DNA from: Paulinella micropora
Taxonomy: Eukaryota; Cercozoa; Imbricatea; Euglyphida; Paulinellidae
NCBI GenBank assembly: GCA_019918135.1
Contig: WBZZ01006609.1
Coordinates: 1-64,000, forward strand
Direction: 5' to 3'
DNA: 64,000 nucleotides
Positions within the stretch are counted from its first letter, which is position 1. The number at the start of each line of letters is the position of its first letter. Below are positions 1 to 9,369 of this stretch, in pieces. Under the pieces are notes generated by a model. The model was not told the DNA's origin and did no database searches. It saw nothing but the letters and a program-made list of their open reading frames with translations. The translations under genes and the position numbers were made by a program.

Positions 1-1358
1 CGTGATGTATCACGACCCTTTTCCACGCGGGCACATATAATTATTAGACCAAACAATGACTACGAAAGAAATAAGATGAAAAATAAAATTATAAACAGAG
101 AATATTTTGGTGTGGCTAAGGTTAAGATGCTACCACCTAGAGGATTACTACACCCAGTCTTACCGAAGGCAGACAGAGGAAAGATGATGTATTACTTATG
201 CGATAAGTGCGGAATGACAGAGCAACACGGAGAATGTAAGCACACAGATAAAGAACGAGCAATAACTGGCACATGGGCAACTCCAGAAATTTATAAGGCC
301 TTAGAGAAAGGGTATAAGTTGATAAAAGTATATGAAGTATGGCACTGGAAAGAACAAAGCAGTAGCTTATTCAAAGAATACATAAAGACATTCTTGAAAG
401 TAAAACAAGAATCCAGCGGATATCCCGCGGGATGTAATACGGAAGCAGAAAAATGAAATTACATAAACAGCATGGAAATCAAAATGGGTGTAAAGATGGA
501 TGAAAGCAAAATATTTAAAAACGAAGGACGGCGAGCAGTGGCTAAGTTGTGCTTGAACTCTTTATGGGCAACTTTGGACAGAAACAAAATAAAACACAGA
601 ACAAAATGATAAAGGATAAAGATACATTATACAAACTATTGAACGATAAATCAGTAGATAATATAAATATTAACATAATTAACGACAAAATTGTAGAAGC
701 CAGTTATGACTTAAAACAGGATGCGGTGAGCGACCCGATTAAAACAAATATTGTGGTTGCTTTATTTACCACATGCCATGCGAGAATGAGACTTTACAAT
801 ATGATGGACCAATTAGGTAATAGGATATTGTATCATGACACAGACAGCGTAATATATACAACTAACAAAGAAATTAATGAGGCAGATGTAGAGACAGGAG
901 ATTTACTGGGAGATTGGACTGATGAATTGAAAGGAGCAAAAATAAAAACCTTTGTGGGAGGCGGGCCAAAATGTTATGGATACTTATTAGATAATGGTAA
1001 AGCCAGTATGAAAGTAAAAGGATTTAGTATGAACTATGAAACAAAAAAAGCATTGAATTTACCAAATATGTTAAGTGTAATAAGTTGCGGGCTAGGTATT
1101 ACAAACACTGAATTATTTGAGAATGGAAAAAATGAACTGGCTGAATTGTTGGAGACTGATGAAGAATTACGGATTGCAAAGCGAATTGAGAAATCTGGAA
1201 AAGTAGTTATAATAGAAAACAACAAGATAACACGAGACAAACAAAAGAAAAAAATAACAAGCGAATACTTAGAAAAGATATTTAGTTTTATATATACGAA
1301 AAGACAAGTTATCGGAATTGTAGAGAATGCGATTGAAACTAGACCTTTTGGATTTTAA
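1..1358 (+). pseudogene. polB: Protein-primed DNA polymerase B (C-terminal half), broken
   Basis: Replicative polymerase of Polintons and related viruses, which starts synthesis from a terminal protein. The visible part reads FGVAKVKMLPPRGLLHPVLP near the start, a C..C...C cysteine cluster, a GTWATPEIYKALEKGYK stretch, the KLCLNSLW fingers motif (about 544-567) and the catalytic palm motif YHDTDSVIY (about 829-857), all in the order expected for pPolB. Two breaks are seen. An in-frame TGA lies at 454-456, with homology continuing in the same frame on both sides. A one-base loss in a G run near 558-561 splits the LNSLW-G-NFGQ motif. The exonuclease and most of the N-terminus lie outside the window. 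Family assignment is confident; the exact N-terminal limit is not visible. Confidence 0.9.
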
Positions 1359-1435
1359 AAGATTTATGAACAAAATATCAAATATCAAATACTTAATTTT
1401 TTTCCATAAAAATTTTTACCACTCTATATAGACCA

Positions 1436-1723
1436 ATGACCACCCTCACCAGACTATCTGAAAAATTTGGACGACTTTCAATTGAGAAGAATAAGGAATT
1501 CTTTTCAGTAAGAAATGTTCAACAAATGATTGACGAAGAAATTAAGGCAATTGAAAAAAGTAGAGAAGGCAAGCCAAAGGATACTTTTCCATTCGATAAG
1601 TATAAAGGTAAGAAAATTCAAGATGTTGCTACCATTGACAAACCATATCTTGAATGGGTTATGAAACAGCCGTGGTTTGAAAAATTTACGGACATTAAAA
1701 GTGAAGTAAAAAAATATATTTGA
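1436..1723 (+). CDS. Small protein with exodeoxyribonuclease X C-terminal-like motif
   Basis: 95 residues starting at an ATG that lies 5 nt after a TATATA motif (1425-1430). The C-terminal half contains FPFDKYKGKKIQDVATID followed by KPYLEWVMKQPWF. This pattern (F.KYKGK.I..VA..D..YLEW) is known from the small domain at the C-terminus of ExoX-like nucleases and from many viral and phage proteins. The nuclease part itself is absent, so a DNA-repair or replication accessory role is only inferred. The same motif recurs a few hundred bases downstream (2112-2230), suggesting local duplication. It ends just before the next gene. Confidence 0.6.
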   Translation: MTTLTRLSEKFGRLSIEKNKEFFSVRNVQQMIDEEIKAIEKSREGKPKDTFPFDKYKGKKIQDVATIDKPYLEWVMKQPWFEKFTDIKSEVKKYI

Positions 1724-1764
1724 TATGTTTGCTAAAAGATTTTTTTAATATTTATATATATATC

Positions 1765-2115
1765 ATGTCAGACCTGAACACCAAACAAGACTACTTGAAT
1801 GAAATTGAAAAATGGAATCTTGACAGCGGCAATGTCAAAATGCCGACAATTAAATGGACTAAGCCTGATATTGTTTCTTTCTACGAGCAATACAAGCCCC
1901 GAGACAATAATGTGAAAGTAGTTATTCCGTTGGAGGCTACATTATCAAAAATGATGGAGGAACCAAGCACACCCTTTACGGCGACTGACTTGAAAGAAAC
2001 TGGAATTACGGAAATAAAGGCTAATGTAGGAGAAGAGATAGCGACTGCTACATGTACAGAAGAAGGATGTATATTAAAGAAAGATGTTGTTCTTCAATAT
2101 GGTATAAAAAAATGA
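1765..2115 (+). CDS. Small PLV protein, homologous to the gene at 49347 in PLV-2
   Basis: 116 residues from the ATG at 1765, directly after a TATATATATA stretch. I prefer this start to one further upstream because the homologue in PLV-2 starts at the equivalent place (SDLNTKQDYLNEIEKW here, ATKKDYLTQIEKW there), also right after a TATATATA motif. Both copies then share KP.....FYE.Y.P and a D-N-V-V-P segment. Function unknown. The reading frame ends in A7 immediately followed by TGA (2106-2115), where a -1 shift would enter a second ExoX-C-like segment. Confidence 0.65.
   Translation: MSDLNTKQDYLNEIEKWNLDSGNVKMPTIKWTKPDIVSFYEQYKPRDNNVKVVIPLEATLSKMMEEPSTPFTATDLKETGITEIKANVGEEIATATCTEEGCILKKDVVLQYGIKK
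2106..2112 (+). promoter_or_regulatory. Candidate -1 frameshift site A AAA AAA followed by TGA
   Basis: In the reading frame of the 1765 gene the heptamer is phased A AAA AAA and the next codon is TGA. A -1 slip continues into the related ExoX-C-like frame. A one-base homopolymer deletion or sequencing error would look the same, and no second copy of this junction is available for comparison. Confidence 0.35.
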
Positions 2116-2339
2116 AAATTGAAGATGTTGCTAAGATTGATAAACCATACCTTGAATATTTAATTCAACAACCTTATTTTAATAACAAAGATGCGGTAAA
2201 AAAATCTTTGATATCATATTACCTTCATTGTTTTTTTTCTGTATCACTGATCCTCAATAAAATTAGCAATAATATTGATATTTCCTCCTCCACCAGCAGA
2301 GACGGCCTTTTGTGTAAAAGTCAATACATCACTCGGTGA
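2112..2339 (+). CDS. ExoX-C-like extension in the -1 frame
   Basis: A frame that opens at the end of the preceding gene with KMKIEDVAKIDKPYLEYLIQ, clearly related to KKIQDVATIDKPYLEWVMKQ in the gene at 1436. It can be reached by a -1 slip on A AAA AAA at 2106-2112, by a one-base change in that run, or by the ATG at 2112 as a separate start. The last third (after about 2230) overlaps the 3' end of the opposite-strand gene and is probably not conserved coding sequence. Confidence 0.45.
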   Translation: MKIEDVAKIDKPYLEYLIQQPYFNNKDAVKKSLISYYLHCFFSVSLILNKISNNIDISSSTSRDGLLCKSQYITR

Positions 2340-3485
2340 TAGGTATATATCATAACTTCTAAGATTGATTTGTTGAGTTGATTGAGAATTTACATATAGT
2401 TTAAAAATTGTTGTTCCATTTGCGATAGCACTCGCCTTTGTGTCAGTATCTACAATTGAATACTTGGAATCAACATCTGCAAAACCTGCTCCAGTTAGTG
2501 TTCCATTCAATACCATTCTAACAACATTTGACTTAGTATCTTCATTTGTAATACTTATCAAAGTTGGATAAACATTTGAATAATTTGATAAATTAGCCCC
2601 GCCCGCATCAAATACCGCTTTGTTTCTTATACTGATAATAGGACTTTCAGTGGTGTTTGCTGCTTTACTTCCTTCCACTTCGTTTGTTATACTTGTGTTT
2701 ATCGTATTCGTTCCCTCAATGAATAAACTAGCACTCGCTGTCTTAAGTGATTGTATCCCAGTCTTTCCATCATTTCTCATTACTGCTGTAAAAGGTAATG
2801 TTGTATTTCGCAGGCTTACACCATTATTAGCATTTGCATAGTCAATCATATGAACTAATTGAAATAATCATGTTATGGGATTTTCAATATAAAACTTAAT
2901 AGCACCAAAACCTAAATATTGAAATTGAATTTGAAATACATTTCCTTTGCTCCAGTCTAAGTTTGGCATAGCCGAAGTTCCATCGCAAGGGTCGTCCCAG
3001 TCTTCTTGATCAATATAATCTACAGCACCTCCCGCACAATGTGCGATATTCATTCCTGCTTGATTTTTGTAAAAATAAAATCCATCGTTAAGGTCATTTC
3101 CTATTCCAATATATGAATAGTAATCTTTTGTATCGTCCGTTGTCCATAGAGCAGTAAATCGGGCTAGGACACCCATTCCAGTTCTATATTTTATTCTCCT
3201 TTTACTTACCAGTCTAGCATCTGCCGTAGCATCCGCTGTTGTTTTCAATTCAGCCATATTATTCAAAAATGACACAGACGATTTTGTTTCTGTTTTTGTC
3301 CATATCCTAGTATTAATGGTATATGGAAAGATTTCTTGTAATACTGGTGTTGATTGACCTACTACTGCTTCGCCAAAAGCGGTTTTTGAATTATTTGTTT
3401 CAATATCAACATCATATCCAACCCTGACGTTTATAAATTCTCCGTCAGGATTTTGTGCTATTAAATTTCTCTGGTGAGTAGTCAT
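2244..3485 (-). pseudogene. Putative minor virion protein, one in-frame stop
   Basis: One reading frame of 414 codons from the ATG at 3485 to a TGA at 2244-2246, interrupted only by a TGA at 2868-2870. The halves belong together because they are in the same frame and no new promoter is seen between them. The first part is rich in aromatic and beta-strand-like segments (YYSYIGIGNDLNDGFYFYKN). The second contains DYANANNGVSLRNTTL and glycine-rich strands, a texture common in virion surface or spike proteins. A TATATA motif lies 8 nt before the ATG. The position next to the putative capsid gene suggests a minor capsid or spike protein; I do not recognise a named family. Confidence 0.5.
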
Positions 3486-3536
3486 CTCTTGTGTATATAA
3501 AACAAAAAAAATATTTTTTATTTTTATTATTCTTTT

Positions 3537-5018
3537 TTAACTCATTAGAATTTCAACTCCTTTAACAAGCACACTACGTTGAAGAATGGCGAATGTGTAA
3601 TGGTTGAGATTAGTTATGCCATTACCGCTCGCATTAGCACTCGTATTTGAAACAAATTCATATCGTCGTTCAGTGTCAAGGCTCAAACCGCTCACCTCAT
3701 AGCCGTCGGTGTCCTTATCGCACAGCGGGCGGTTATTGTCCCAAGTATCTACATGGAACCAGTTGTAATGATAGACATCACTGTTTAGGATAGCACTCCC
3801 CTTCAACTTATCCTTCAAAATCATATAGTCTTCATTCTCAGAAGTGTCAATGTCAAATTGTTGAAGACGAGAGCCGTCAAGGGTCGTATAATAAGAAATA
3901 ATTTTAGCATCCGCCCTGTTGTCATTATCAAAAGAAGTATTAGCACTCTCAGTGAAATGAAAGGCTGAAGTATAAATACGACGAATTCTTTCACCCTGCG
4001 AGCGATTCATCTTAATAACATAATTTTGACTTTGTGTTGATAGGCTCTGCTTCCAAGCGATAGGATACTCAATCTTAAATGGAAAGCCTTCACCCGCAAT
4101 CTTTTGCTGGACACCAAGGATGACATTTGGGTCAGTCTCAACAGCAAGGAATAGATTTAGGTTAGAGACGATAGCGCCAGAGGTTGTAGCGGCAGCACCA
4201 GTTGAAATAGAACTTACATTAGTGCCATAGAATGAAGAGCGGTTGGTTTCAGCCCACACAATCCGCAAATCCAAAATTTCATTAAATCCAATAGTCTTAT
4301 CCAGTTCAAAAATAGTGCCAAACAGCATACCCAAAGGAAACTTAACATTAATAACAGGGGTGGCAGTATTATCACCCCCACCTTCAAAATACTTAGCCTC
4401 CTCGAAAGGAACATTAACAAGGCTATAAGTTCCAGCAGTGCTATCAGCGAGAGCGGTATCATCATTACGGCGGGCATTAACAAGAGGCACTTTGTAATAT
4501 CCTTGAACTGCGGCCTTAAGACCTGCAACATCTGCCGCATCAGTAATTGTTTTTCTTTCAGCTACGGTTCCAATTTCAACTTTTCCCGCATTACACTTTT
4601 GAAGCATAGCACCACTACCCACACCAGCACCATGATTTTCAAGTGCCATAAATTTTTCATATTTAATCTCTGGTTTCCAGATCATCTTAGTGTAATTACC
4701 CACATGTTGAAGATTACACAGATACTGTCCGCTTCGACTTCGCAATTCAATAGTTTTAATCATAGACAGACAATCCATATAGATACGATTGTAGCGACCC
4801 GCACCACCCGCACCAGACGGTGTGTAAGTAAATCGCAACACACTCCTCGCAAGGTTCAAAGGACGAGTAGGAATTTCAAATGTGTTTTCCATACCACCAG
4901 CAGTAGTAAGCGCGACAGGTTGCGAGCCTTCACGGGTGGTAAGTTTAGTTAATTCATACTTACCAGTGAGCAGTTCCTTAGTCTGATGGACTAGTTCTCC
5001 TCCGTATTGGACAGGCAT
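3537..5018 (-). CDS. mcp: Putative major capsid protein (double jelly roll)
   Basis: 493 residues, uninterrupted, ATG at 5018 and TAA at 3539-3537. It is the largest intact virion-type gene of the block and lies in the PLV order with protease and packaging ATPase. The sequence has the feel of a PLV capsid protein: an N-terminal PVQYGGELVHQ, then TFEIPTRPLNLARSVLRFTY, many Asn/Ser/Gly-rich strand segments and no transmembrane region. Length agrees with the 450-600 residues usual for double-jelly-roll capsid proteins of this group. The fold cannot be proved by eye, so the call rests on size, context and general resemblance. An AT-rich leader with TATAAATATATTT lies about 50 nt upstream. Confidence 0.7.
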   Translation of the reverse strand: MPVQYGGELVHQTKELLTGKYELTKLTTREGSQPVALTTAGGMENTFEIPTRPLNLARSVLRFTYTPSGAGGAGRYNRIYMDCLSMIKTIELRSRSGQYLCNLQHVGNYTKMIWKPEIKYEKFMALENHGAGVGSGAMLQKCNAGKVEIGTVAERKTITDAADVAGLKAAVQGYYKVPLVNARRNDDTALADSTAGTYSLVNVPFEEAKYFEGGGDNTATPVINVKFPLGMLFGTIFELDKTIGFNEILDLRIVWAETNRSSFYGTNVSSISTGAAATTSGAIVSNLNLFLAVETDPNVILGVQQKIAGEGFPFKIEYPIAWKQSLSTQSQNYVIKMNRSQGERIRRIYTSAFHFTESANTSFDNDNRADAKIISYYTTLDGSRLQQFDIDTSENEDYMILKDKLKGSAILNSDVYHYNWFHVDTWDNNRPLCDKDTDGYEVSGLSLDTERRYEFVSNTSANASGNGITNLNHYTFAILQRSVLVKGVEILMS

Positions 5019-5101
5019 TTTTTGTTTTGTTTTTGAAGTAGTGTAAGTTGATTAATACACGAAATATATTTATACAAAAAAAATAATTAAATCAAAAATA
5101 A

Positions 5102-5448
5102 TTATCTAGATTTCAACAAATTGAAAAATGAATTAAATAAACTAAAATAATTAGTTTCACGATAAACCAACAAAGTCATAACGATACCTAACCCATTAAG
5201 ATGTATTGCTTGGTCATTTTCGTCCGTCAGGTAAAACCCAAATACATTGTTTGAACTTCAGATAATGTAAAAGTATTATATGGTGAAGCCACAGAGTAAT
5301 ACGATTTCGGCACATAAATATGAAGAATTTTACAATGTGTGGGATTGTCTAGCCCCTTCATATTAACTTCATGTGTAAAGTCGCTATCTGTTCCCGTTAT
5401 TCTATTTTTGTAATAGATACCAGAACTTCTTCCTCCCTTGTACTCCAT
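5102..5448 (-). pseudogene. Small virion-associated candidate, frame break near its middle
   Basis: The first 73 residues run from the ATG at 5448 to a TGA at 5227. The sequence then continues naturally in another frame (FYLTDENDQAIHLNGLG) to a TAA at 5104-5102, giving about 115 residues in all. The switch falls on the phased heptamer G GGT TTT (about 5232-5238), so a one-base loss in the T run or a -1 slip would explain it. It lies between capsid and protease. No family recognised; strand-rich composition resembles the small gene at 8730-9095. Confidence 0.45.
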
Positions 5449-5509
5449 CGTAAGTGCTTTTTAAAAAACCACTTACAAACTCAAAAATCTATATATTAGA
5501 AAATATCAT

Positions 5510-7353
5510 TTACAAAAAGGTGTCAAATCCATAACCATTCTGTGCTTTTAATTTTTCTGCTTCTTCTTCTTTTAAGTCTGTATAGCCACTAACAAATTTA
5601 AATCGCACTCCTTTTGCTCGCTCTAAAAGAAACCGCATTGAGTGCCATCCACACGTGTCGCTCGTATCAGATTGTTGTTTAACTTGATTAACCTTCATTA
5701 ACAAATAACTACCTGGATTACTTCGGTCAATTAGTCGTTTCATTTGTTGTTGAAAGTCTTCCGTCGGTTGATATTCAGCCAAAGGGTCATACACTTCAAC
5801 ACTTCTGTCTTTATCCAGACTTACCCATATAGCAATCCAATGAGACCCCGCTTGTTTGTGATTGTCCAAATTCATAATAAATCCGTATCGCTTTCTGCTT
5901 CCGGGCTTCAACTTATAGATTTCATCACTGGCTATTGCTCCAAGATACCATCCATATTTTTTCATTATGTCGTCTATTTCATAAGTCATTAGTCCCCGCC
6001 CCTCACCCTGTTGTTCGTCTGGCGGGGGCTCCTCTGGCTGTGGTTGCTGTGGCGTCTCCGCGATGAGTGGCTTTGCCACGATGTTCTGCTCCGCAGAACT
6101 TGTTCTCGGGGGTATGGTTGTCTCCTCTGGCTCTGGTTGCTGTGGCTCTTGCTTTACCTCCTCTGGCTGTGTTTGCTGTTGCTCATTTCTGTATTTATTT
6201 ATAAGGGCATTAACATAATCTTTTTTTCTCATTGAATGTGTCCATTCTTTTCGTGATAAATACTTTTTAATGTTTTTTACGGAAAACACTTTATTAATTA
6301 AATCTTCTAATCCAGTTCCCGTTTGTAAACCCAAATATTCTGCGAGTTTCTTTTTTACTTCAACCTTATTTTGTCCAACATCTATTTTATGTTCTAAAAT
6401 TTTGTCTATTATCCATGATGCTCTTTGGTTCCAACCTTTAACATCGTGGCCTTCATTTTTAAGTTTATCCCTTAATGCTTCACCAAGAATTTTAATAGTA
6501 AGTTTTTTCTCAACATTACTATTTGACAATCCATTCTTTAACATTAATCTGTATTTAGCCTCCTCTGGTTGGTTTCCTATATTTTTATTTAATGCTTCTT
6601 GTGCTCCTAGCATTTTTTTCATATCATCTATTGTTATTTGTTGCTTTTGAAAATCTTTTATTCTTTCTGCTATACTTTGAATTTTACTAGGTTCCCAATT
6701 ATCTATATCTGCTTGAGTAAAAACTCCAGAATTTATGATTAATTTTTTATAGTCTTCAAATTCTTTATTTGGCTTAACTTTTACCTCTGGCTGTGCCTGT
6801 TGTTCTTGTGGTTGTCCCTGCTGTGCAGGCATAATATATTGTTGTTGTGGTGGCATAATGGCTAATCTTTGGTTCCTTTGCTGTTCGTATTGTAAATCCT
6901 CTATGAGTTTTTGCTCCCTTCTTAGTTCTCTGTCTTTTTGTTCTTGTCGTTCCTTGATATCTTCCATGTCTTTTCGGTGTTGCCTCTTCTTTTCTTCTTC
7001 AGCATCAACTCGTGCTTTTTTTCTCTTTTTGGTCAATCTCATCAATCTTTTCGTATTTCTCCTTTCTGAGTTTGTCTAAGTGGTCATTAATGGCGGTTCT
7101 AGTATTTTGCTCAATCTCTGAAAGGCTCTGGACTTTCCTTAAGTCTTCTTTTCGCTTAGGTGTCCGTCTTGTCTTTGGCCGATTTAGATATTTCATAAAA
7201 AGTTTAACAATTTGAAGTGTGCTCATATCATTTGTTTTCTTACCGAAATTAAGATAATATTTTTTACCCTTCTGGATAATATACGGCTTCCCGCTCTTAT
7301 TCCTATAAACCCTCGGGTCTTAATTTCTGTTTCTTCGCTTTCTTGACGACCAT
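5510..7353 (-). CDS. Adenovirus/Ulp1-type cysteine protease with coiled-coil N-terminus
   Basis: The intact reading frame runs from the ATG at 7042 to 5510 (about 510 residues). The C-terminal 150 residues are the protease: GSHWIAIWV carries the catalytic His (about residue 402), followed by an acidic VEVYDPLAEY segment, and SDTCGWHS carries the catalytic Cys (about residue 465) within a typical CGW-S pattern. This family processes capsid proteins during assembly. The first 60 residues form a KR/E-rich coiled coil, then come P/Q-rich linkers. Upstream, 7226-7005 and further to about 7353, other frames read through matching charged sequence, so the true start is probably the ATG at 7353-7351, with a break in an A7 run near 7014-7020 and another near 7320. 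The long N-terminal extension is unusual. Confidence 0.8.
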
Positions 7354-7360
7354 TTGATAA

Positions 7361-7468
7361 TTTAGAATTTCACTTCGTGCTACGCACTCTCGCTTATTCT
7401 AAAACATCGTTTTTTCATTTTAGGAAAAAATAATGGGCATCGATGTTTTATGATGACGAAGTCAGAAT
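7361..7468. terminator. Imperfect inverted repeat between two minus-strand genes
   Basis: The arms AAAACATCG (7401-7409) and CGATGTTTT (7441-7449) pair, with further matches between ACTTCGT (7372-7378) and ACGAAGT (7456-7462); a small nested hairpin GTGC-TAC-GCAC lies inside. It sits between the end of the small basic gene and the start of the protease gene. The same AACATCGT/ACGATGTT arm recurs at 13974-14076, so it looks like a standard 3'-end signal of this virus. Confidence 0.5.
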
Positions 7469-7804
7469 AAAATATCTTGAGAACTTCAAGGCCCCGCGTC
7501 CGCTTTGCTTACCATACCCCAGTCTTGATGCTACAGCACCAACACTACCAGCGTAAGGTACCCCAACGCTACTTAATGCTCCCGCAGTCCTAGAGATTAA
7601 CTTATTACCGCGAAGAAATTTATCCACGGCCATTGCGGTTTTGCCAACTTTTTGCCAGTTAATTTTACCGCCAGCCTGTCCCTTGCCTCCTTGCTTCTTC
7701 TTGCGACCAGTCTTCTTTTTGCCTCCAGCCATGTTTGTGCTTGAGTTAATAGTTCGTTTGCCGATTGTTGGAATGACTTCAACACGAGTTGTTTTAACTA
7801 CCAT
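7448..7804 (-). CDS. Small basic, glycine-rich virion/core candidate
   Basis: 118 residues from the ATG at 7804. Residues about 26-47 are almost all G, K, R and Q (GGKKKTGRKKKQGGKGQ), suggesting nucleic-acid binding. The C-terminal half is amphipathic and Gly/Ala/Ser-rich (SVGVPYAGSVGAVASRLGYG). Such small basic proteins next to the protease and ATPase often act as DNA-condensing or membrane-active virion proteins in related viruses, but that role is an inference. A TATATA motif lies about 14 nt upstream of the ATG. Confidence 0.5.
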   Translation of the reverse strand: MVVKTTRVEVIPTIGKRTINSSTNMAGGKKKTGRKKKQGGKGQAGGKINWQKVGKTAMAVDKFLRGNKLISRTAGALSSVGVPYAGSVGAVASRLGYGKQSGRGALKFSRYFILTSSS

Positions 7805-7854
7805 AAAAGATAGTGAAATATATAATACAGAAAAAATAATTAATTTTAAATTTT

Positions 7855-8675
7855 TTATTCATTTAAATCTTTGTGAAAAATTTTTCTTAACTCATCATCA
7901 ACACTTGAAACATAAAGAAAATGAAATCTCTCCTTTGTAGCCTCGTGATACTTTTGAAGAAAGTAATCAAAGTCAAAAGATAAGTCTAAGTGTTTATACA
8001 CGGGTTCCATTTTGTCCTGAGATTGCCCCGGAAAAATTAATAAATAATCTAACTGCTTAATGGCTTCTGGCCGTAGGTCGTTTAAATACTGGCTTGACAT
8101 AATCACCTTTGATTTATAGTGTTTGTTCTTTTTTAACAAATCACTTACGGACTTGTCTCTTAATCCACTTCCTAAATCGTCCAAAACAAAAACAACCTCT
8201 GGAGAAATATACTTACTTGGTCTCTCTTTCTTCTCACCTCCTTCTTCTTTTTTCTTTTCCTTATCGAAATAAAGAAATTGTGGCTTCTCTATTTCTTCTT
8301 TGTCATGTTTTACTTCTCCTTCGTGTTGCTCGTCATGTCTGTTCAGTTTGTCTAACTCATAATCAATGACATTTACACCATCTGATTTAAGAAAGGTATA
8401 TATCGCCATCGGGTTGCCCCTGTTCTTAAAGTGCTTTACCATTGCTTTATAAATGTAGTCCTTGTGTATCGTTGAAGCAATAATGACAATGCGGGTTTTT
8501 CTGTCTGTCGTCCGTTTCAGTATTTCAAAGAGTGCTGTCGTTTTTCCGCTCTTTTTTCTGGCTAGCAAAAATATATTGGCATACGGCTCATTAAATAATT
8601 TATAACCTTTGCTTTTTTGTTTCCATCACCCTCTTGTTTTACGGGCTTCACCTTGACATTATTGATTTTTTGCAT
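7855..8675 (-). pseudogene. FtsK/HerA-type packaging ATPase, one frame break
   Basis: Genome-packaging ATPase. The main frame (8568-7855, 237 residues) opens at LLARKKSGKTTALFEIL, the Walker A loop, and has a Walker B strand VVFVLDD. A K/E-rich insertion lies between them. The likely start is the ATG at 8675-8673 (QKINNVKVKPVKQEGDG), which is separated from the Walker A frame by one missing base in an A6 run (8613-8618). The A-type loop lacking a first Gly is common in viral A32-like ATPases. It could be a real pseudogene or a homopolymer error. A TATATT element precedes the ATG. Confidence 0.8.
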
Positions 8676-8700
8676 CGTGTATATTCTAAGCAAGAAATAG

Positions 8701-8742
8701 TTATGAATTTCTAAATTCATACATTGTTGCTACGCAACGAAT
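8701..8742. terminator. Two adjacent hairpins at gene boundary
   Basis: ATGAATTT-CT-AAATTCAT (8703-8720) is a perfect 8-bp stem. TTGTTGC-TAC-GCAACGAA (8724-8741) is a second stem with a TAC loop resembling the small hairpin at 7378-7389. They separate the ATPase start from the 3' end of the next minus-strand gene and probably act as a 3'-end signal. Confidence 0.45.
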
Positions 8743-9095
8743 TCCAAACACACAACAATTCGGCCTGCTAAATTTCCTGTGTCAATATTTCCGCTGTCAG
8801 TTTCAAGGACTTTAAATGTATATTCTCCGTCAGTCCATCCGACAACACCCAAATTATAACCGAGGTTTGAAATGTTTGCTGTGGTGCTGTCCGCAAATGT
8901 TCCAATAATTCCAATTCGGTCCATATAAAGAATTCTGGTTTTTGTCTCTGTCAGGTCGTTCATATAGTGGATAAATTTTACATTCATTTTGGTGGGTGTG
9001 AATGACATTTGAATATTTTTATTAAATGTTTTGCTTCCTCCAGCAAAATCATTGCTCAGAAAAATAATCTTTTGGTATTTGTGCTCCGTCATCAT
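8730..9095 (-). CDS. Small virion-protein candidate
   Basis: 121 residues, ATG at 9095, TAG at 8730-8732. It contains alternating polar and hydrophobic stretches suggesting beta strands (KIIFLSNDFAGGSKTF, YTFKVLETDSGN), no membrane segment and no cysteines. It shares general style and position (a short gene among virion genes) with 5102-5448. Function unknown. Confidence 0.5.
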   Translation of the reverse strand: MMTEHKYQKIIFLSNDFAGGSKTFNKNIQMSFTPTKMNVKFIHYMNDLTETKTRILYMDRIGIIGTFADSTTANISNLGYNLGVVGWTDGEYTFKVLETDSGNIDTGNLAGRIVVCLEFVA

Positions 9096-9121
9096 ATGTT
9101 TTGTGTAATATTAAAAAAAAA

Positions 9122-9369
9122 ATGATTTTAATATTCTTGTTTATGTGGTCTGTGTTAGGTCGGACTGCCTGCGACTTTTACTCACGGGTCAGTGAGAAAA
9201 AAATGAGAGTTGTGCTTATTGTATAAAGCAAGGAATAGAAACCAAATTTAAATGTGTGTATAAACCTTTTAGTGATTGGTGTGTTAGTTTTGATGAAGCC
9301 ATTCCTTTAATTTGCTCAAATGATGCTATGTGGTATAAAACTCAAGTATATGAATGTTCATTTCTTTGA
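9122..9369 (+). pseudogene. Small secreted/membrane Cys-rich protein, one frame break
   Basis: Starts at ATG 9122 with a hydrophobic leader (ILIFLFMWSVLG) followed by RTACDFYSR, then after a frame switch in an A7 run (near 9195-9201) continues with ESCAYCIKQG and ends YECSFL-TGA at 9369. The homologue in PLV-2 (53237-52983) is unbroken and shows the same leader, the RTACDFYSR block and matching cysteines, which proves the frame. The end overlaps the end of the convergent membrane-protein gene by 12 nt, an arrangement kept in both elements. Confidence 0.6.
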
